Origin: Chryseolinea soli
GTDB lineage: Bacteria; Bacteroidota; Bacteroidia; Cytophagales; Cyclobacteriaceae
DNA length: 64,000 bases
NCBI RefSeq assembly: GCF_003589925.1
Contig: NZ_CP032382.1
Span: 1,860,001 to 1,924,000 of the forward strand
Direction of reading: 5' to 3'
Shown: in pieces, positions 43,341-51,935 of the stretch
Numbering within the stretch: the stretch's first letter is position 1
Layout: each line of letters begins with the position of its first letter
Notes under the pieces: generated by a model
What the model saw: only the letters and a program-made list of their open reading frames with translations
Database searches by the model: none
What the model was told of the DNA's origin: nothing
Made by a program: the position numbers and the translations under genes

Positions 43341-43423
43341 CCTTGCCTTCCCTTCGGCCGCATTACCGGCATCAGGTTCTTTGGGTATGATCTCAGCCCG
43401 TTGTTTTATGGCACCCCTTGTCC
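43341..43423 (-). ncRNA. TPP (thi-box) riboswitch
   Basis: On the minus strand the leader reads AAGGGGTGCC, then GGGCTGAGATCATACCC, GAACCTGATGCCGGTAATGC and GGCCGAAGGGAAGG, which are the conserved TPP aptamer elements in order. It lies 58 bases before the TonB receptor ATG. The segment between contains a GGTTTAAACC palindrome and CAGG/CCTG pairings but no U-tailed terminator, so control at translation initiation is more likely than termination; this is inference. Confidence 0.93.
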
Positions 43424-43435
43424 TTTTCGGACGCA

Positions 43436-43468
43436 CAAAGGTATATGCTGAAATTTTTAATTATCAAC
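43436..43468 (-). promoter_or_regulatory. Probable promoter of the riboswitch leader
   Basis: Minus-strand TACCTTTG (43443-43436) fits TAnnTTTG; GTTG (43468-43465) stands 21 bases upstream as a weak -33 element. A start a few bases downstream would begin just before the aptamer. Confidence 0.5.
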
Positions 43469-43571
43469 CTTCCGACCAAATACTTTTCGCAAAGGCAGTA
43501 AACAGCGCTGTTTCGGGATATTTATTTTCGCAGGAAATTGCAACTTTACGGACAAACCAACCCGCACCTCC

Positions 43572-44066
43572 ATGTACAAAGCGTCGGTAAACCAGCAAGT
43601 GCTCAGCATCACATCAAATGATGGCGCGTTCCAGGTGGACGGCAAGCCCCTGAACTGGGACCTGGTAAAAATTTCGGATGGAAGATTTCACATCCAGTTG
43701 GACAACAAAGGCTACAACGCCGAGGTGGTGGCCGTGGAGAAAGAAACAAAATCGTTTCAGTTCAAGATCAACGGAAGACTCTATAAAGTTGCACTGAAAG
43801 ACAAGTTCGACCTGCTGCTGGAGCAGATGGGCATGAACGGCGCGGCCGGCAGCAAGATAAATAATGTGAAAGCACCCATGCCCGGCCTGATCATCGACCT
43901 GCGGGTAAAAGAAGGTGACCCCGTAAAAACCGGCGATCCGCTGCTGATCCTGGAGGCGATGAAAATGGAGAACATCATCAAGGCCTCCGGCGACAGCGTG
44001 GTGAAATCCGTGAAGGTGAAAAAGGGTGAAAGCGTGGAGAAAAACCAGGTGTTGATCGAGTTCTGA
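43572..44066 (+). CDS. Biotin/lipoyl carrier domain protein
   Basis: 164 residues. The C-terminal half is a biotinyl domain: NNVKAPMPGLIIDLRVKEGD, then LLILEAMKMENIIKAS, where the Lys of AMKM is biotinylated, and KKGESVEKNQVLIEF. The N-terminal half is a small beta-rich domain (FQVDGKPLNWDLVKISDG). Such stand-alone carrier subunits serve acyl-CoA (propionyl- or acetyl-CoA) or pyruvate carboxylases. The biotin carboxylase and carboxyltransferase genes usually beside it are absent. It lies 122 bases before pyrH. Confidence 0.85.
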   Translation: MYKASVNQQVLSITSNDGAFQVDGKPLNWDLVKISDGRFHIQLDNKGYNAEVVAVEKETKSFQFKINGRLYKVALKDKFDLLLEQMGMNGAAGSKINNVKAPMPGLIIDLRVKEGDPVKTGDPLLILEAMKMENIIKASGDSVVKSVKVKKGESVEKNQVLIEF

Positions 44067-44188
44067 AAAACCTTCTTCCGAAGCGTTTGGACGCACGTTT
44101 TTGCGGAATTTGCGGGGCGCCGTTTTTCAACCTTGCTGCTTCTGAATATATTGCGACACTTTTTTACGGCCTCATTAACCAATCCTGA

Positions 44189-44896
44189 ATGAAATACAAG
44201 CGCATACTCCTCAAACTCAGCGGTGAAGCACTCCAGGGAGCATCCAAAAGCACCAACATCAATCCCGATGTGCTGGAGCAGTACTGTGCCGAGATCAAGG
44301 CGTTGCAGCAGGAAAAGGTAGAAATCGCCATCGTCATCGGCGGCGGCAACATTTTCCGGGGCGGCCAGGCCGAAGCCCTGGGAATCGACCGCGTGCAAGG
44401 CGACTATATGGGGATGCTGGCCACCGTGATCAATGCCATGGCCTTGCAAAGCGCCCTGGAGCGCCACGGCGTCTACACTCGTCTGATGTCGGGCATCAAA
44501 ATGGAACAGGTGTGCGAGCCATTCATCCGCCGCAGGGCCATCCGCCACCTTGAAAAAGGAAGGATCGTCATTTTCGGCGCCGGCATTGGCAACCCCTACT
44601 TCACCACCGACTCCACCGCCAGCTTGCGCGCCGTGGAAGTACAGGCCGACGTCGTGCTGAAAGGCACCCGCGTGGACGGCGTCTACACCAAGGATCCCGA
44701 AAAATTCCCCGACGCCACGCGCTACACCAAGCTTTCGTTCCAGGAAGCCTACGAAAAGAATCTCAACATCATGGACATGACAGCCTTCACGCTCTGCATG
44801 GAGAACAATCTGCCCATCATTGTTTTTGATATGAACAAAAAAGGAAACCTGCTGAAGGTGGTGAAGGGCGAAGAGGCAGGAACCCTGATCAGTTAA
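44189..44896 (+). CDS. pyrH: Uridylate kinase
   Basis: 235 residues, amino-acid-kinase fold. PyrH phosphorylates UMP to UDP. Motifs: [13 protein letters not shown] (phosphate loop), [53 protein letters not shown] and [15 protein letters not shown]. Full length. The next gene, frr, starts 36 bases on; pyrH-frr is a conserved pair in bacteria and links nucleotide supply and ribosome recycling by position only. Confidence 0.97.
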   Translation: MKYKRILLKLSGEALQGASKSTNINPDVLEQYCAEIKALQQEKVEIAIVIGGGNIFRGGQAEALGIDRVQGDYMGMLATVINAMALQSALERHGVYTRLMSGIKMEQVCEPFIRRRAIRHLEKGRIVIFGAGIGNPYFTTDSTASLRAVEVQADVVLKGTRVDGVYTKDPEKFPDATRYTKLSFQEAYEKNLNIMDMTAFTLCMENNLPIIVFDMNKKGNLLKVVKGEEAGTLIS

Positions 44897-44932
44897 AACG
44901 ACACGACCACGCTTAGCTAATCACATAGTATC

Positions 44933-45487
44933 ATGGAAGAAATTCAGTTATTCCTTGACGAGGCAAAGGACCTCATGACAAAAGGCCTCAACCACGTGAG
45001 CCACGAGCTCACCAAGATCCGCGCCGGCAAAGCCAACCCCGCCATGCTGGATGGCATCCTGGTGTCTTACTACGGTGCCATGACGCCCATCAACCAGGTG
45101 TCGTCCATGACTTCTCCCGATGCCCGGACCATCTTCATCAAACCCTGGGAGAAAGGAACGATCCCCGAAATTGAACGCGCCATCATAAACGCCAACCTGG
45201 GGCTCAATCCACAAAACGATGGACAGCAGGTGATCATCAACGTGCCCATGCTCACCGAAGAGCGACGCAAACAACTGGTGAAGCAAGTGGGCCAGGAGTG
45301 CGAGCATGGCAAAGTGAGCGTGCGCACCATCCGCAAGGAAACCAACGAGCAACTAAAAAAGATCAAGGGTGCATCGGAAGACGACGTGAAGAACGCCGAA
45401 GAAACCGTCCAAAAAATGACCGACGATTTTATCGCCCGCATCGACGCCCTCATGAAAAAGAAAGAAGCCGAGATCATGACCGTTTAA
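44933..45487 (+). CDS. frr: Ribosome recycling factor
   Basis: 184 residues. RRF, with EF-G, splits post-termination ribosomes. The opening is MEEIQLFLDEAKDLMTKGLN, and the signature SHELTKIRAGKANPAMLDGI and RRKQLVKQVGQECEHGKVSV are standard. The long three-helix bundle and the EAEIMTV end match the family. It follows pyrH and is ended by a strong terminator. Confidence 0.98.
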   Translation: MEEIQLFLDEAKDLMTKGLNHVSHELTKIRAGKANPAMLDGILVSYYGAMTPINQVSSMTSPDARTIFIKPWEKGTIPEIERAIINANLGLNPQNDGQQVIINVPMLTEERRKQLVKQVGQECEHGKVSVRTIRKETNEQLKKIKGASEDDVKNAEETVQKMTDDFIARIDALMKKKEAEIMTV

Positions 45488-45510
45488 AGATCATTTTCCA
45501 TCGACCTTAT

Positions 45511-45544
45511 AAAAAGCCTGACAATTCGCGCCAGGCTTTTTTTA
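45511..45544 (+). terminator. Terminator of pyrH-frr
   Basis: AAAAAGCCTG (45511-45520) pairs with CAGGCTTTTT (45532-45541), followed by further T's. Confidence 0.92.
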
Positions 45545-45572
45545 TTTGTAGAGCCGACCTAAACCGCACCCT

Positions 45573-46805
45573 ATGAAAGTTTCTGCCTCGCTCGTATCCA
45601 TTGCTTTTTTCCTGATTGCCACCACTGCATTTCCGCAAAAGAAAAACGCACCGGTCCCCTACTATCCCGAACCCACACAATGGCAAACCAAAACACCCGC
45701 CGAGGCCGGTCTGAACGCCGACAAGCTGGCAGCTGCCATCGCGTTCGCGAAAGAAAAGGAAACAAAAAATCCCCGTAACCTCGAGGTATCACACTACCAA
45801 ACCTATGGCAAAGAACCTTTCGGCGATGGCATCGGTCCCTTTGCCACGCGTGGTGAACCCACGGGCATCGTGGTGCGAAACGGCTACATCGTGGCCGAAT
45901 GGGGCGAGCCGTTGCGGGTGGACATGACCTTTAGCGTGACCAAGAGCTTTCTCTCCTCCGTGGTGGGCGTGGCCTACGACAAAGGGATGATCCCCGATAT
46001 TTATGACTCCGTCTACAAAGTGATGGCGCCCGTGAACGTATACAACCCTATGCCTGGAGCAAACAAAGCCGATCACTTTGGAGAACCCTCGCTCATCCGT
46101 CTTTTCGACACGCCACACAACCGGACCATCTCCTGGAACGACCTGCTTCGTCAAACCAGCGATTGGGAAGGCACACTTTGGGGAAAACCGGAATGGGCCG
46201 ACCGCCCCGGAACCAATCCCGCGGAATGGCAAACCCGTCCGCGCTCCAAACCCGGAGCGGTTTATGAATACAACGATGTGCGGGTGAACGTGCTCGCGCT
46301 GGCAACGCTAAACCTCTGGCGCAGGCCCCTTCCACAAGTGTTGAAGGAATACATCATGGACCCCATCGGTGCATCGCCATCGTGGCGGTGGATGGGCTAT
46401 GAAAATTCGTGGGTGGTTTTGGATGGACAATTGGTGCAGGCCGTGGGTGGCGGAGGCCACTGGGGCGGAGGCATGTTCATCAACGCCAGGGATATGGCAC
46501 GGTTCGGCTACCTGACTTTGCGCAGGGGAAAATGGAAAAACACACAACTGTTGTCTGACAAATGGGTGACCTGGGCCCTCACACCCACACCGGCGCAACC
46601 CACTTATGGTTTCATGAATTGGTTTTTGAATACCGACAAAAAATATCTTCCAAGCGCTCCTGCTACGGCATTTGCTCACATTGGCAACGGCACCAACATG
46701 ATCTATGTTGACCCCGAACACGACCTGGTGGTGGTGACCCGGTGGATCGACAACGCTGCGCTCGATGGCTTCGTGCAACGCATACTCGAAGCCGTAGAAA
46801 AATAA
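45573..46805 (+). CDS. Exported serine hydrolase of the beta-lactamase class C family
   Basis: 410 residues with a signal peptide (VSIAFFLIATTAFPQ). The SxxK motif is FSVTKSFLSSVVG (S of SVTK), and the YxN motif is YEYNDVRVNVLAL. A third-site HxG-like element may be FAHIGNGTNMIY near the C-terminus. These hydrolases range from D,D-peptidases to esterases; true beta-lactamase activity cannot be assumed. Substrate unknown. It is a single gene between frr and mutM. Confidence 0.85.
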   Translation: MKVSASLVSIAFFLIATTAFPQKKNAPVPYYPEPTQWQTKTPAEAGLNADKLAAAIAFAKEKETKNPRNLEVSHYQTYGKEPFGDGIGPFATRGEPTGIVVRNGYIVAEWGEPLRVDMTFSVTKSFLSSVVGVAYDKGMIPDIYDSVYKVMAPVNVYNPMPGANKADHFGEPSLIRLFDTPHNRTISWNDLLRQTSDWEGTLWGKPEWADRPGTNPAEWQTRPRSKPGAVYEYNDVRVNVLALATLNLWRRPLPQVLKEYIMDPIGASPSWRWMGYENSWVVLDGQLVQAVGGGGHWGGGMFINARDMARFGYLTLRRGKWKNTQLLSDKWVTWALTPTPAQPTYGFMNWFLNTDKKYLPSAPATAFAHIGNGTNMIYVDPEHDLVVVTRWIDNAALDGFVQRILEAVEK

Positions 46806-46885
46806 AACGCCCGAACTCGAAGTAGCAACCCGAGTGCTTCCTGAACAATGCCCGTGGACCGGTCGTTAATAACAAAAAAACACCC

Positions 46886-47725
46886 ATGCCCGAGCTGCCG
46901 GAAGTAGAAAGTTTCAAACGCTATTTTGACAAAACATCCCTGGGTCAAAAAATAAAACACGTCCGGCTCGCCGCTCCGGGAATGCTTTTTCATTCCACAG
47001 AAAAAGACGTATTGGATAACCTGGAAGGTAACACGTTCACAGAAACCCGGCGACATGGAAAGTTTTTCTTTGCGCTCCTCAAGCGCAACGGCGCACTCAT
47101 GCTACACTTCGGTATGACGGGAGACCTGGTGTATTATAAACCCGACAAAAACTCGCTTACACGTTTTGCCCTCCTCATCGAATTTGCGAACGGAAAAAAT
47201 CTGGCCTTTCAGGACACCCGCAAGTTGGGGATGATCGGTTGGGTCGACGATGTCGACGCCTTCATCCAACGCCAGGGCTATGGAGAAGATGCTTTAAAAA
47301 TATCGGAGAAGGAATTCGTGGCATCACTTCGGAAGCGAAAGACCGCGATCAAAACGGCGATCATGAACCAGCGTGTTGTTGCGGGAGTGGGGAATGAGTA
47401 TTCGGATGAAATTCTTTTCCGGGCACGCATTCACCCGGAGAGTCCGGCGAACGCCTTGCGAGAAGCGCAATTGAAAGAGATCCATTCCCACATGAAATCC
47501 GTTCTGAAGGTAGCCGTAAAAAAACGAGCCGATCAGAAAGAAATGTCTGAATTCTTCTTTTTGGAAAACCGGAAGGCGGGATTGAAATGCCCTGAAGGAT
47601 GCAAGGGCTTTACGGAGTTTAAGACGATTGGCGGACGTTCGGCTTATTTCTGTCCGGCGTGTCAAAAACTTTATACGCAGCGCCCGTCAAACCGACAGGC
47701 GCTACGCAAAAGCATCAGGAAGTGA
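46886..47725 (+). CDS. mutM: Formamidopyrimidine-DNA glycosylase family protein (MutM/Fpg-type)
   Basis: 279 residues. It begins MPELPEVE, giving the catalytic Pro and Glu, with RRHGKFFFALL (active-site Lys region), LHFGMTGDL, and GVGNEYSDEILFRARIHP. The enzyme removes oxidised guanines. The C-terminal zinc finger is unusual: the first pair is CPEGC (three residues between Cys) rather than CxxC; the second pair is CPAC after 16 residues. Its role would complement mutY 4 kb away. It overlaps the converging rng gene by 11 bases. Confidence 0.9.
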   Translation: MPELPEVESFKRYFDKTSLGQKIKHVRLAAPGMLFHSTEKDVLDNLEGNTFTETRRHGKFFFALLKRNGALMLHFGMTGDLVYYKPDKNSLTRFALLIEFANGKNLAFQDTRKLGMIGWVDDVDAFIQRQGYGEDALKISEKEFVASLRKRKTAIKTAIMNQRVVAGVGNEYSDEILFRARIHPESPANALREAQLKEIHSHMKSVLKVAVKKRADQKEMSEFFFLENRKAGLKCPEGCKGFTEFKTIGGRSAYFCPACQKLYTQRPSNRQALRKSIRK

Positions 47726-49271
47726 GTTGAATTTCTTCGCCTTCCCGGTTAAGGAATTTGTATTCGGTAATGGCCATGGAAGTATCCTTCACCATTTTCA
47801 CCCAGCGCTTGTATTTGAAATACCAACGCATGCGTTCGGAAATGAAACCGTTGGTGAAGTAGGCATACAAATACGGGTGAAGCGCCAACACGAGATCTTT
47901 CTCGTTCTGTTTCACCAGCAGGTGTTCAATATTTTTCTCGATGAGATCCGAAATGAGAATGGACGCGGTGATCTTGCCGGTGCCGTTGCAGGTAGGGCAA
48001 ACTTCCTTCGTGGCGATGTTCATCTGCGGGCGAACACGCTCGCGGGTGATTTGCATAAGCCCGAATTTCGACAGGGGCAACACGGTGGATTTCGCCTTGT
48101 CGTCCATCATCTCATCTTTCATGATCTTAAAGATGAGCTTCTTGTTCTCGGGGTTCTTCATGTCGATGAAGTCCACCACGATGATCCCGCCCATATCGCG
48201 CAACCTAAGCTGACGGGCAATCTCTTTGGCGGCCTCCATATTCACGGAGAGCGCCGTCGTTTCCTGGTTTTCTTCCCGGTTCGACTTGTTGCCGCTGTTC
48301 ACGTCGATGACGTGGAGGGCTTCCGTGTGCTCGATGATGAGATAACCTCCCGCACGCAAGCTCACGGTTTGTCCGAAAGCCGATTTGATCTGGCGTTCGA
48401 TGCCGTAGTGTTCGAAGATCTTGGCCTTGCCGTTATACAGCTTGACGATCTTCTCCTTGTCAGGAGCGATGGTATGGATGTAGGTCTTCACATCCTCGTA
48501 GATCTTCTTATCGTCTACATGGATGTTGTCGAACGACTCGTTGAGCATGTCGCGCAACAGCGACGATGTTTTGTCCAGTTCGCCGATGATCTTTTCGCGG
48601 GGTTGGGCATTGACGAGGCGTGTCATGCCTTCTTCCCAGGTGGTCACCATCGAGCGCAGGTCGCGGTCGAGTTCGGCTACTTCCTTGTTTTCGGCTACGG
48701 TGCGGATGATCACCCCGAAATTGGGTGGCTTAATGGATTGGATGAGGCGAAGCAAGCGCTTGCGCTCTTCGCTGCTCGTAATTTTTTTCGAGACGCTTAC
48801 GGCATTGGAAAATGGTACCAATACCAGGTATCGCCCGGCCAGGGATAGCTCACAGGATAGTCGGGGCCCTTTTGTGGAGATCGGCTCTTTAACAATCTGG
48901 ACCGGTATCAATTGATTCTTGGACAACTGCTGGGTAATTTTCCCATGCTTGTCGATGTCCTGTTCCGGCGAGAATTTGTCAAGTTTTCCACCATTGATCT
49001 TTTTGGCGCGCACCAGCTTCGTAAACTTTTGAAGCGAGCTGAATTGAGGGCCGAGATCGAGGTAATGAAGAAAGGCGTCTTTATCGTAACCAACATCGAT
49101 GAAAGCTGCATTAAGCCCCTGAACCACCTTTTTAACAGTGCCCAGGTAGATGTCGCCTACCGTGAACTTGGTTCCTTCTTCTTCATTGTGGAATTCAACC
49201 AGTGTCTTGTCTTTGAGAAGGGCTATACGACATCCGTCCTGAGTGGCACTAATGATTAGTTCGTTACTCAA
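47715..49271 (-). CDS. rng: Ribonuclease G/E family protein
   Basis: 518 residues. S1-like domain region VGDIYLGTVKKVVQGLNAAF with IDVGYDKDAFLHYLDLGPQ, then the RNase E/G catalytic domain: KGPRLSCELSLAGRYLVLVP, HVIDVNSGNKSNREENQ (first Asp), MGGIIVVDFIDMKN (second Asp) and the zinc-link CPTCNGTGKI. It processes rRNA and mRNA. The start must be TTG 49271 (SNELIISATQDG follows); no ATG fits. The upstream 29-residue ribosomal-type peptide, TPR protein and HU gene are in the same orientation. Confidence 0.93.
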   Translation of the reverse strand: MSNELIISATQDGCRIALLKDKTLVEFHNEEEGTKFTVGDIYLGTVKKVVQGLNAAFIDVGYDKDAFLHYLDLGPQFSSLQKFTKLVRAKKINGGKLDKFSPEQDIDKHGKITQQLSKNQLIPVQIVKEPISTKGPRLSCELSLAGRYLVLVPFSNAVSVSKKITSSEERKRLLRLIQSIKPPNFGVIIRTVAENKEVAELDRDLRSMVTTWEEGMTRLVNAQPREKIIGELDKTSSLLRDMLNESFDNIHVDDKKIYEDVKTYIHTIAPDKEKIVKLYNGKAKIFEHYGIERQIKSAFGQTVSLRAGGYLIIEHTEALHVIDVNSGNKSNREENQETTALSVNMEAAKEIARQLRLRDMGGIIVVDFIDMKNPENKKLIFKIMKDEMMDDKAKSTVLPLSKFGLMQITRERVRPQMNIATKEVCPTCNGTGKITASILISDLIEKNIEHLLVKQNEKDLVLALHPYLYAYFTNGFISERMRWYFKYKRWVKMVKDTSMAITEYKFLNREGEEIQLTS

Positions 49272-49306
49272 AACCTTAGAAATTAAAAATAAAAAGATGT
49301 GTATAG

Positions 49307-49327
49307 GCCGGCTCGTGATGAGCCGGC
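49307..49327 (-). other. Hairpin between the 29-residue peptide gene and rng
   Basis: GCCGGCTC (49307-49314) pairs perfectly with GAGCCGGC (49320-49327), 5-base loop. The minus strand has no immediate T-run, so it may be an mRNA stability or processing element rather than a full terminator. Confidence 0.5.
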
Positions 49328-49346
49328 AATTCAATCGGTGACCCGA

Positions 49347-49436
49347 TTATTTCTTCTTGTGCCTGTTCTTTCTAAGACGCTTCTTCCGCTTGTGCGTTGC
49401 CATTTTATGCTTCTTTCTTTTCTTACCGCTTGGCAT
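49347..49436 (-). CDS. AURKAIP1/COX24-domain ribosomal peptide (29 aa)
   Basis: A 29-residue, Lys/Arg-rich frame starting MPSGKKRKKHKMATHKRKKR and ending in RKNRHKKK. It matches the short bacterial AURKAIP1/COX24 (mS38-like) proteins of Bacteroidota, thought to be ribosome-associated. It is far below the usual size cut-off for gene calling and is easily missed. It sits between a TPR protein gene and rng, the expected neighbourhood. Its stop codon precedes the hairpin at 49307-49327. Confidence 0.85.
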   Translation of the reverse strand: MPSGKKRKKHKMATHKRKKRLRKNRHKKK

Positions 49437-49483
49437 AGTAATGTTTTAATTTTTATCCCCCACGATGGCGGACGGTTTAACAA

Positions 49484-50296
49484 TTATTTTAAATCCTTCA
49501 GATAAGAATCCACGGTAGCTTGCACCGCCGGATCATTATCCATTTGTTTCACTTTGTCGAACTGCTCCTTCGCCTTTGCTTTGTCGCCGAGGTTCATCCA
49601 GGCGATGCCCAATAAGAGTTGGGCTTGCGTGTGCTTGGGGTCGAGCTTCACCAGGGTCTCCAACCGCTCAACGGCCTTGTCGTATTGGCCGGATTGAAAC
49701 GAGAGCATACCCATGTTAAAGAGTGCCAGTTCATTTTTCGGATCTGTAGCCAACACTTCGCGCAACATCGTGATGCCCTGCATCGGACTCGGCGACGTGA
49801 CGTAGGTCATGGCCATCTTCGTTTTTATGTCGAGGTTCTTGGGGTTTGCGTCCAGGGCCTTTCCATAAAACTCACGGGTCTTTTCGGCGAGCTGTTCTTG
49901 CTTGCCTTTTTCGACTGCGAAGGTGTAGGCCTGGTAATAGAGATCACCTGCCTTGATCCAACTTTCAGTAGTATTTAAGAACGTCGATGCTTCTTCAGCA
50001 AACCAAGCCGCACTGTCAAATTTTCCAGCCGTTTGGTACAATTTTGCCAAAGAGTCGGCAAAGATAGCATTTTTTTCTTTCGCCGCACTTTCCCGCAACT
50101 GAACCCGCAAAATTCGGATCCGGTCCAGCACCTCGCGTGGCGCTTGCGCATGCATGTCGGCCGCCGGCGCCTGGGCAGAGTCGGTGGTGTTTTCGGTCAG
50201 CTTTTTGTCATTGTCCACCACTACCTTGGGCAATAGGAAGATCAGCCATATGACAATGACGCTGACAACGATCAATAGAATCCTGGTTTTGAGCAT
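49484..50296 (-). CDS. Single-pass membrane TPR protein
   Basis: 270 residues. One N-terminal membrane helix (TRILLIVVSVIVIWLIFLL) and then a linker and four to five TPR repeats from about residue 80, with clear ones at LALFNMGMLSFQSGQYDKAV and TQAQLLLGIAWMNLGDKAKA. TPRs mediate protein contacts in the periplasm or on the membrane. It lies between the HU gene and the rng unit on the same strand, an arrangement common in Bacteroidota. Function unknown. Confidence 0.82.
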   Translation of the reverse strand: MLKTRILLIVVSVIVIWLIFLLPKVVVDNDKKLTENTTDSAQAPAADMHAQAPREVLDRIRILRVQLRESAAKEKNAIFADSLAKLYQTAGKFDSAAWFAEEASTFLNTTESWIKAGDLYYQAYTFAVEKGKQEQLAEKTREFYGKALDANPKNLDIKTKMAMTYVTSPSPMQGITMLREVLATDPKNELALFNMGMLSFQSGQYDKAVERLETLVKLDPKHTQAQLLLGIAWMNLGDKAKAKEQFDKVKQMDNDPAVQATVDSYLKDLK

Positions 50297-50389
50297 GGGG
50301 TTGAAGGCGAGCGGTTAGTTTAGGATGGGCGCTGGATGTAGCGCCCTGTTTTCCATCACCGTGTCGTTGAAGCCTCTGGAATTAAGGTT

Positions 50390-50695
50390 CTACTTCTCTT
50401 CCAGTTGCTTTACCTTGTCGCTGTTCTTGATCTTGTTCACGAAGATCTTGGCCGGTTTGAAGCTGGGCACAAAATGCTCGTCAATGACCAAAGCGGTATT
50501 GCGTGAAATGTTGCGGGCTATCTTTTTCTTGCGCTTTTTGTTGATAAAGCTGCCAAAACCACGGATGTAGATGTTGTTGCCATTGGACATGGAGGTTTTC
50601 ACAACGCTGAAGAAGGCTTCCACCGATGCGGTAACGTCGGCTTTGTCTACTCCGGTCTTTTCAGCGATTTCATTGATGATGTCTGCTTTGGTCAC
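50390..50695 (-). CDS. HU/IHF-family DNA-binding protein
   Basis: 101 residues. Opening MTKADIINEIAEKTGVDKAD, dimer core VEAFFSVVKTSMSNGNNIYI, and the family motif RGFGSFINKKRKKKIARNI; the DNA-binding arm is around FVPSFKPAKIF. It bends and compacts DNA as a dimer. The start is GTG 50695 (GTGACCAAAGC). It heads the minus-strand unit that runs through the TPR gene to rng and is divergent from mutY. Confidence 0.93.
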   Translation of the reverse strand: MTKADIINEIAEKTGVDKADVTASVEAFFSVVKTSMSNGNNIYIRGFGSFINKKRKKKIARNISRNTALVIDEHFVPSFKPAKIFVNKIKNSDKVKQLEEK

Positions 50696-50794
50696 AGTGT
50701 TATATTTTTAAGTCGAAAAATTTTCGGGAGGGCAAATTTAAAGGCTGCCCCCAGAATTAAAAATGAATATTGAAAAAATCTGATAATCAGCAAG

Positions 50795-51859
50795 ATGGAC
50801 AAGCGATATTTCTCTGATAAAGTCGTTAAATGGTATGAAGAAAACAAGCGCGACCTCCCCTGGCGCGACACAAAGGATCCCTATAAAGTATGGCTTTCGG
50901 AGATAATCCTTCAACAAACGCGTGTAATCCAGGGTTTGCCCTACTACCTGAAATTTGTTGAAAGATTTCCGACCGTCCAGGCTCTGGCCGCCGCCGCGGA
51001 GCAGGAAGTGCTCCGGCTTTGGCAAGGATTGGGCTATTACACACGGGCACGCAACCTCCACGCCTGCGCCAAAGAGGTCGTGAGCCGCTATCAAGGCGTT
51101 TTTCCAAAAACTTTCGAAGAACTGAAAAAACTCCGCGGCGTGGGTGACTATACCGCGGCGGCCATCGCGTCCTTCTCCTTCCAGGAGCCTGTGGCCGTGG
51201 TCGACGGCAATGTGTTTCGCGTGCTATCCCGCGTTTTTGGTATAGATAAGGAGATCAACAGCCCGGAAGGAAGAAAAATGTTCACCCTACTGGCCAACGA
51301 ACTGATCTCGCGGAAGCATCCCGACCGTTATAACCAGGCCGTTATGGAGTTCGGGGCGCTCTTTTGCACACCCAAAAATCCGGATTGCCCATCCTGCATC
51401 TTCAAAGCCACCTGTTTTGCGGTCCAACACGACATGCAAGCCGTGCTGCCGGTCAAAGCCAAGGCAAAGGCCGCCCGGAAGCGTTACTTCTATTATTTTG
51501 TTTTTCAACAAGGAAAGTCGTTGCTCATGAAAAAGCGGGAAGCAAAAGACATCTGGCATGGCCTGTACGATTTTTACCTGGTCGAAAAATCAAAACCCGT
51601 GAAAACGGAAAAGCTGATCCAGGAATTCAACACTTCGGGTCCTTGGGTTGTTGAGGAAGATGGCGAAGCTTCCGAACAGTACAAACACGTGCTCAGTCAT
51701 CAAATCATTCTTTCGAAGTTCATTTTGGTAAGGATCGACGCGAAGTCGGTAAATGGTCTTACCAAAGACATGAAATTCTATTCGTTGAAAAAAATTGCCG
51801 ACCTGCCCAAGCCTGTGTTGATTAGCCGTTTTCTAGCCGATCGCGACCTTTTAAAGTAG
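50795..51859 (+). CDS. mutY: A/G-specific adenine glycosylase
   Basis: 354 residues. MutY removes A opposite 8-oxoG. Catalytic-domain motifs: LPWRDTKDPYKVWLSEIILQ, QQTRV, helix-hairpin-helix KKLRGVGDYTAAAIASFSF, catalytic Asp region VVDGNVFRVLSRVFGI. The 4Fe-4S cluster Cys pattern (CTPKNPDCPSC then CF after TC) is C-X6-C-X2-C-X5-C. The C-terminal Nudix-like domain recognises 8-oxoG. It heads the mutY-ssb-gldE-gldD run conserved in gliding Bacteroidota. Confidence 0.97.
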   Translation: MDKRYFSDKVVKWYEENKRDLPWRDTKDPYKVWLSEIILQQTRVIQGLPYYLKFVERFPTVQALAAAAEQEVLRLWQGLGYYTRARNLHACAKEVVSRYQGVFPKTFEELKKLRGVGDYTAAAIASFSFQEPVAVVDGNVFRVLSRVFGIDKEINSPEGRKMFTLLANELISRKHPDRYNQAVMEFGALFCTPKNPDCPSCIFKATCFAVQHDMQAVLPVKAKAKAARKRYFYYFVFQQGKSLLMKKREAKDIWHGLYDFYLVEKSKPVKTEKLIQEFNTSGPWVVEEDGEASEQYKHVLSHQIILSKFILVRIDAKSVNGLTKDMKFYSLKKIADLPKPVLISRFLADRDLLK

Positions 51860-51935
51860 TGCGAAGATTGATATTTTTGGTTTCGGCCCCTCAAGAGCCG
51901 TTATTTGTAACCAAGAACCCTTAATATAAACACCT

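Noticed and set aside
47628..48848. 406-residue plus-strand open frame
   Set aside because: It is antisense to rng, which carries clear RNase G motifs.
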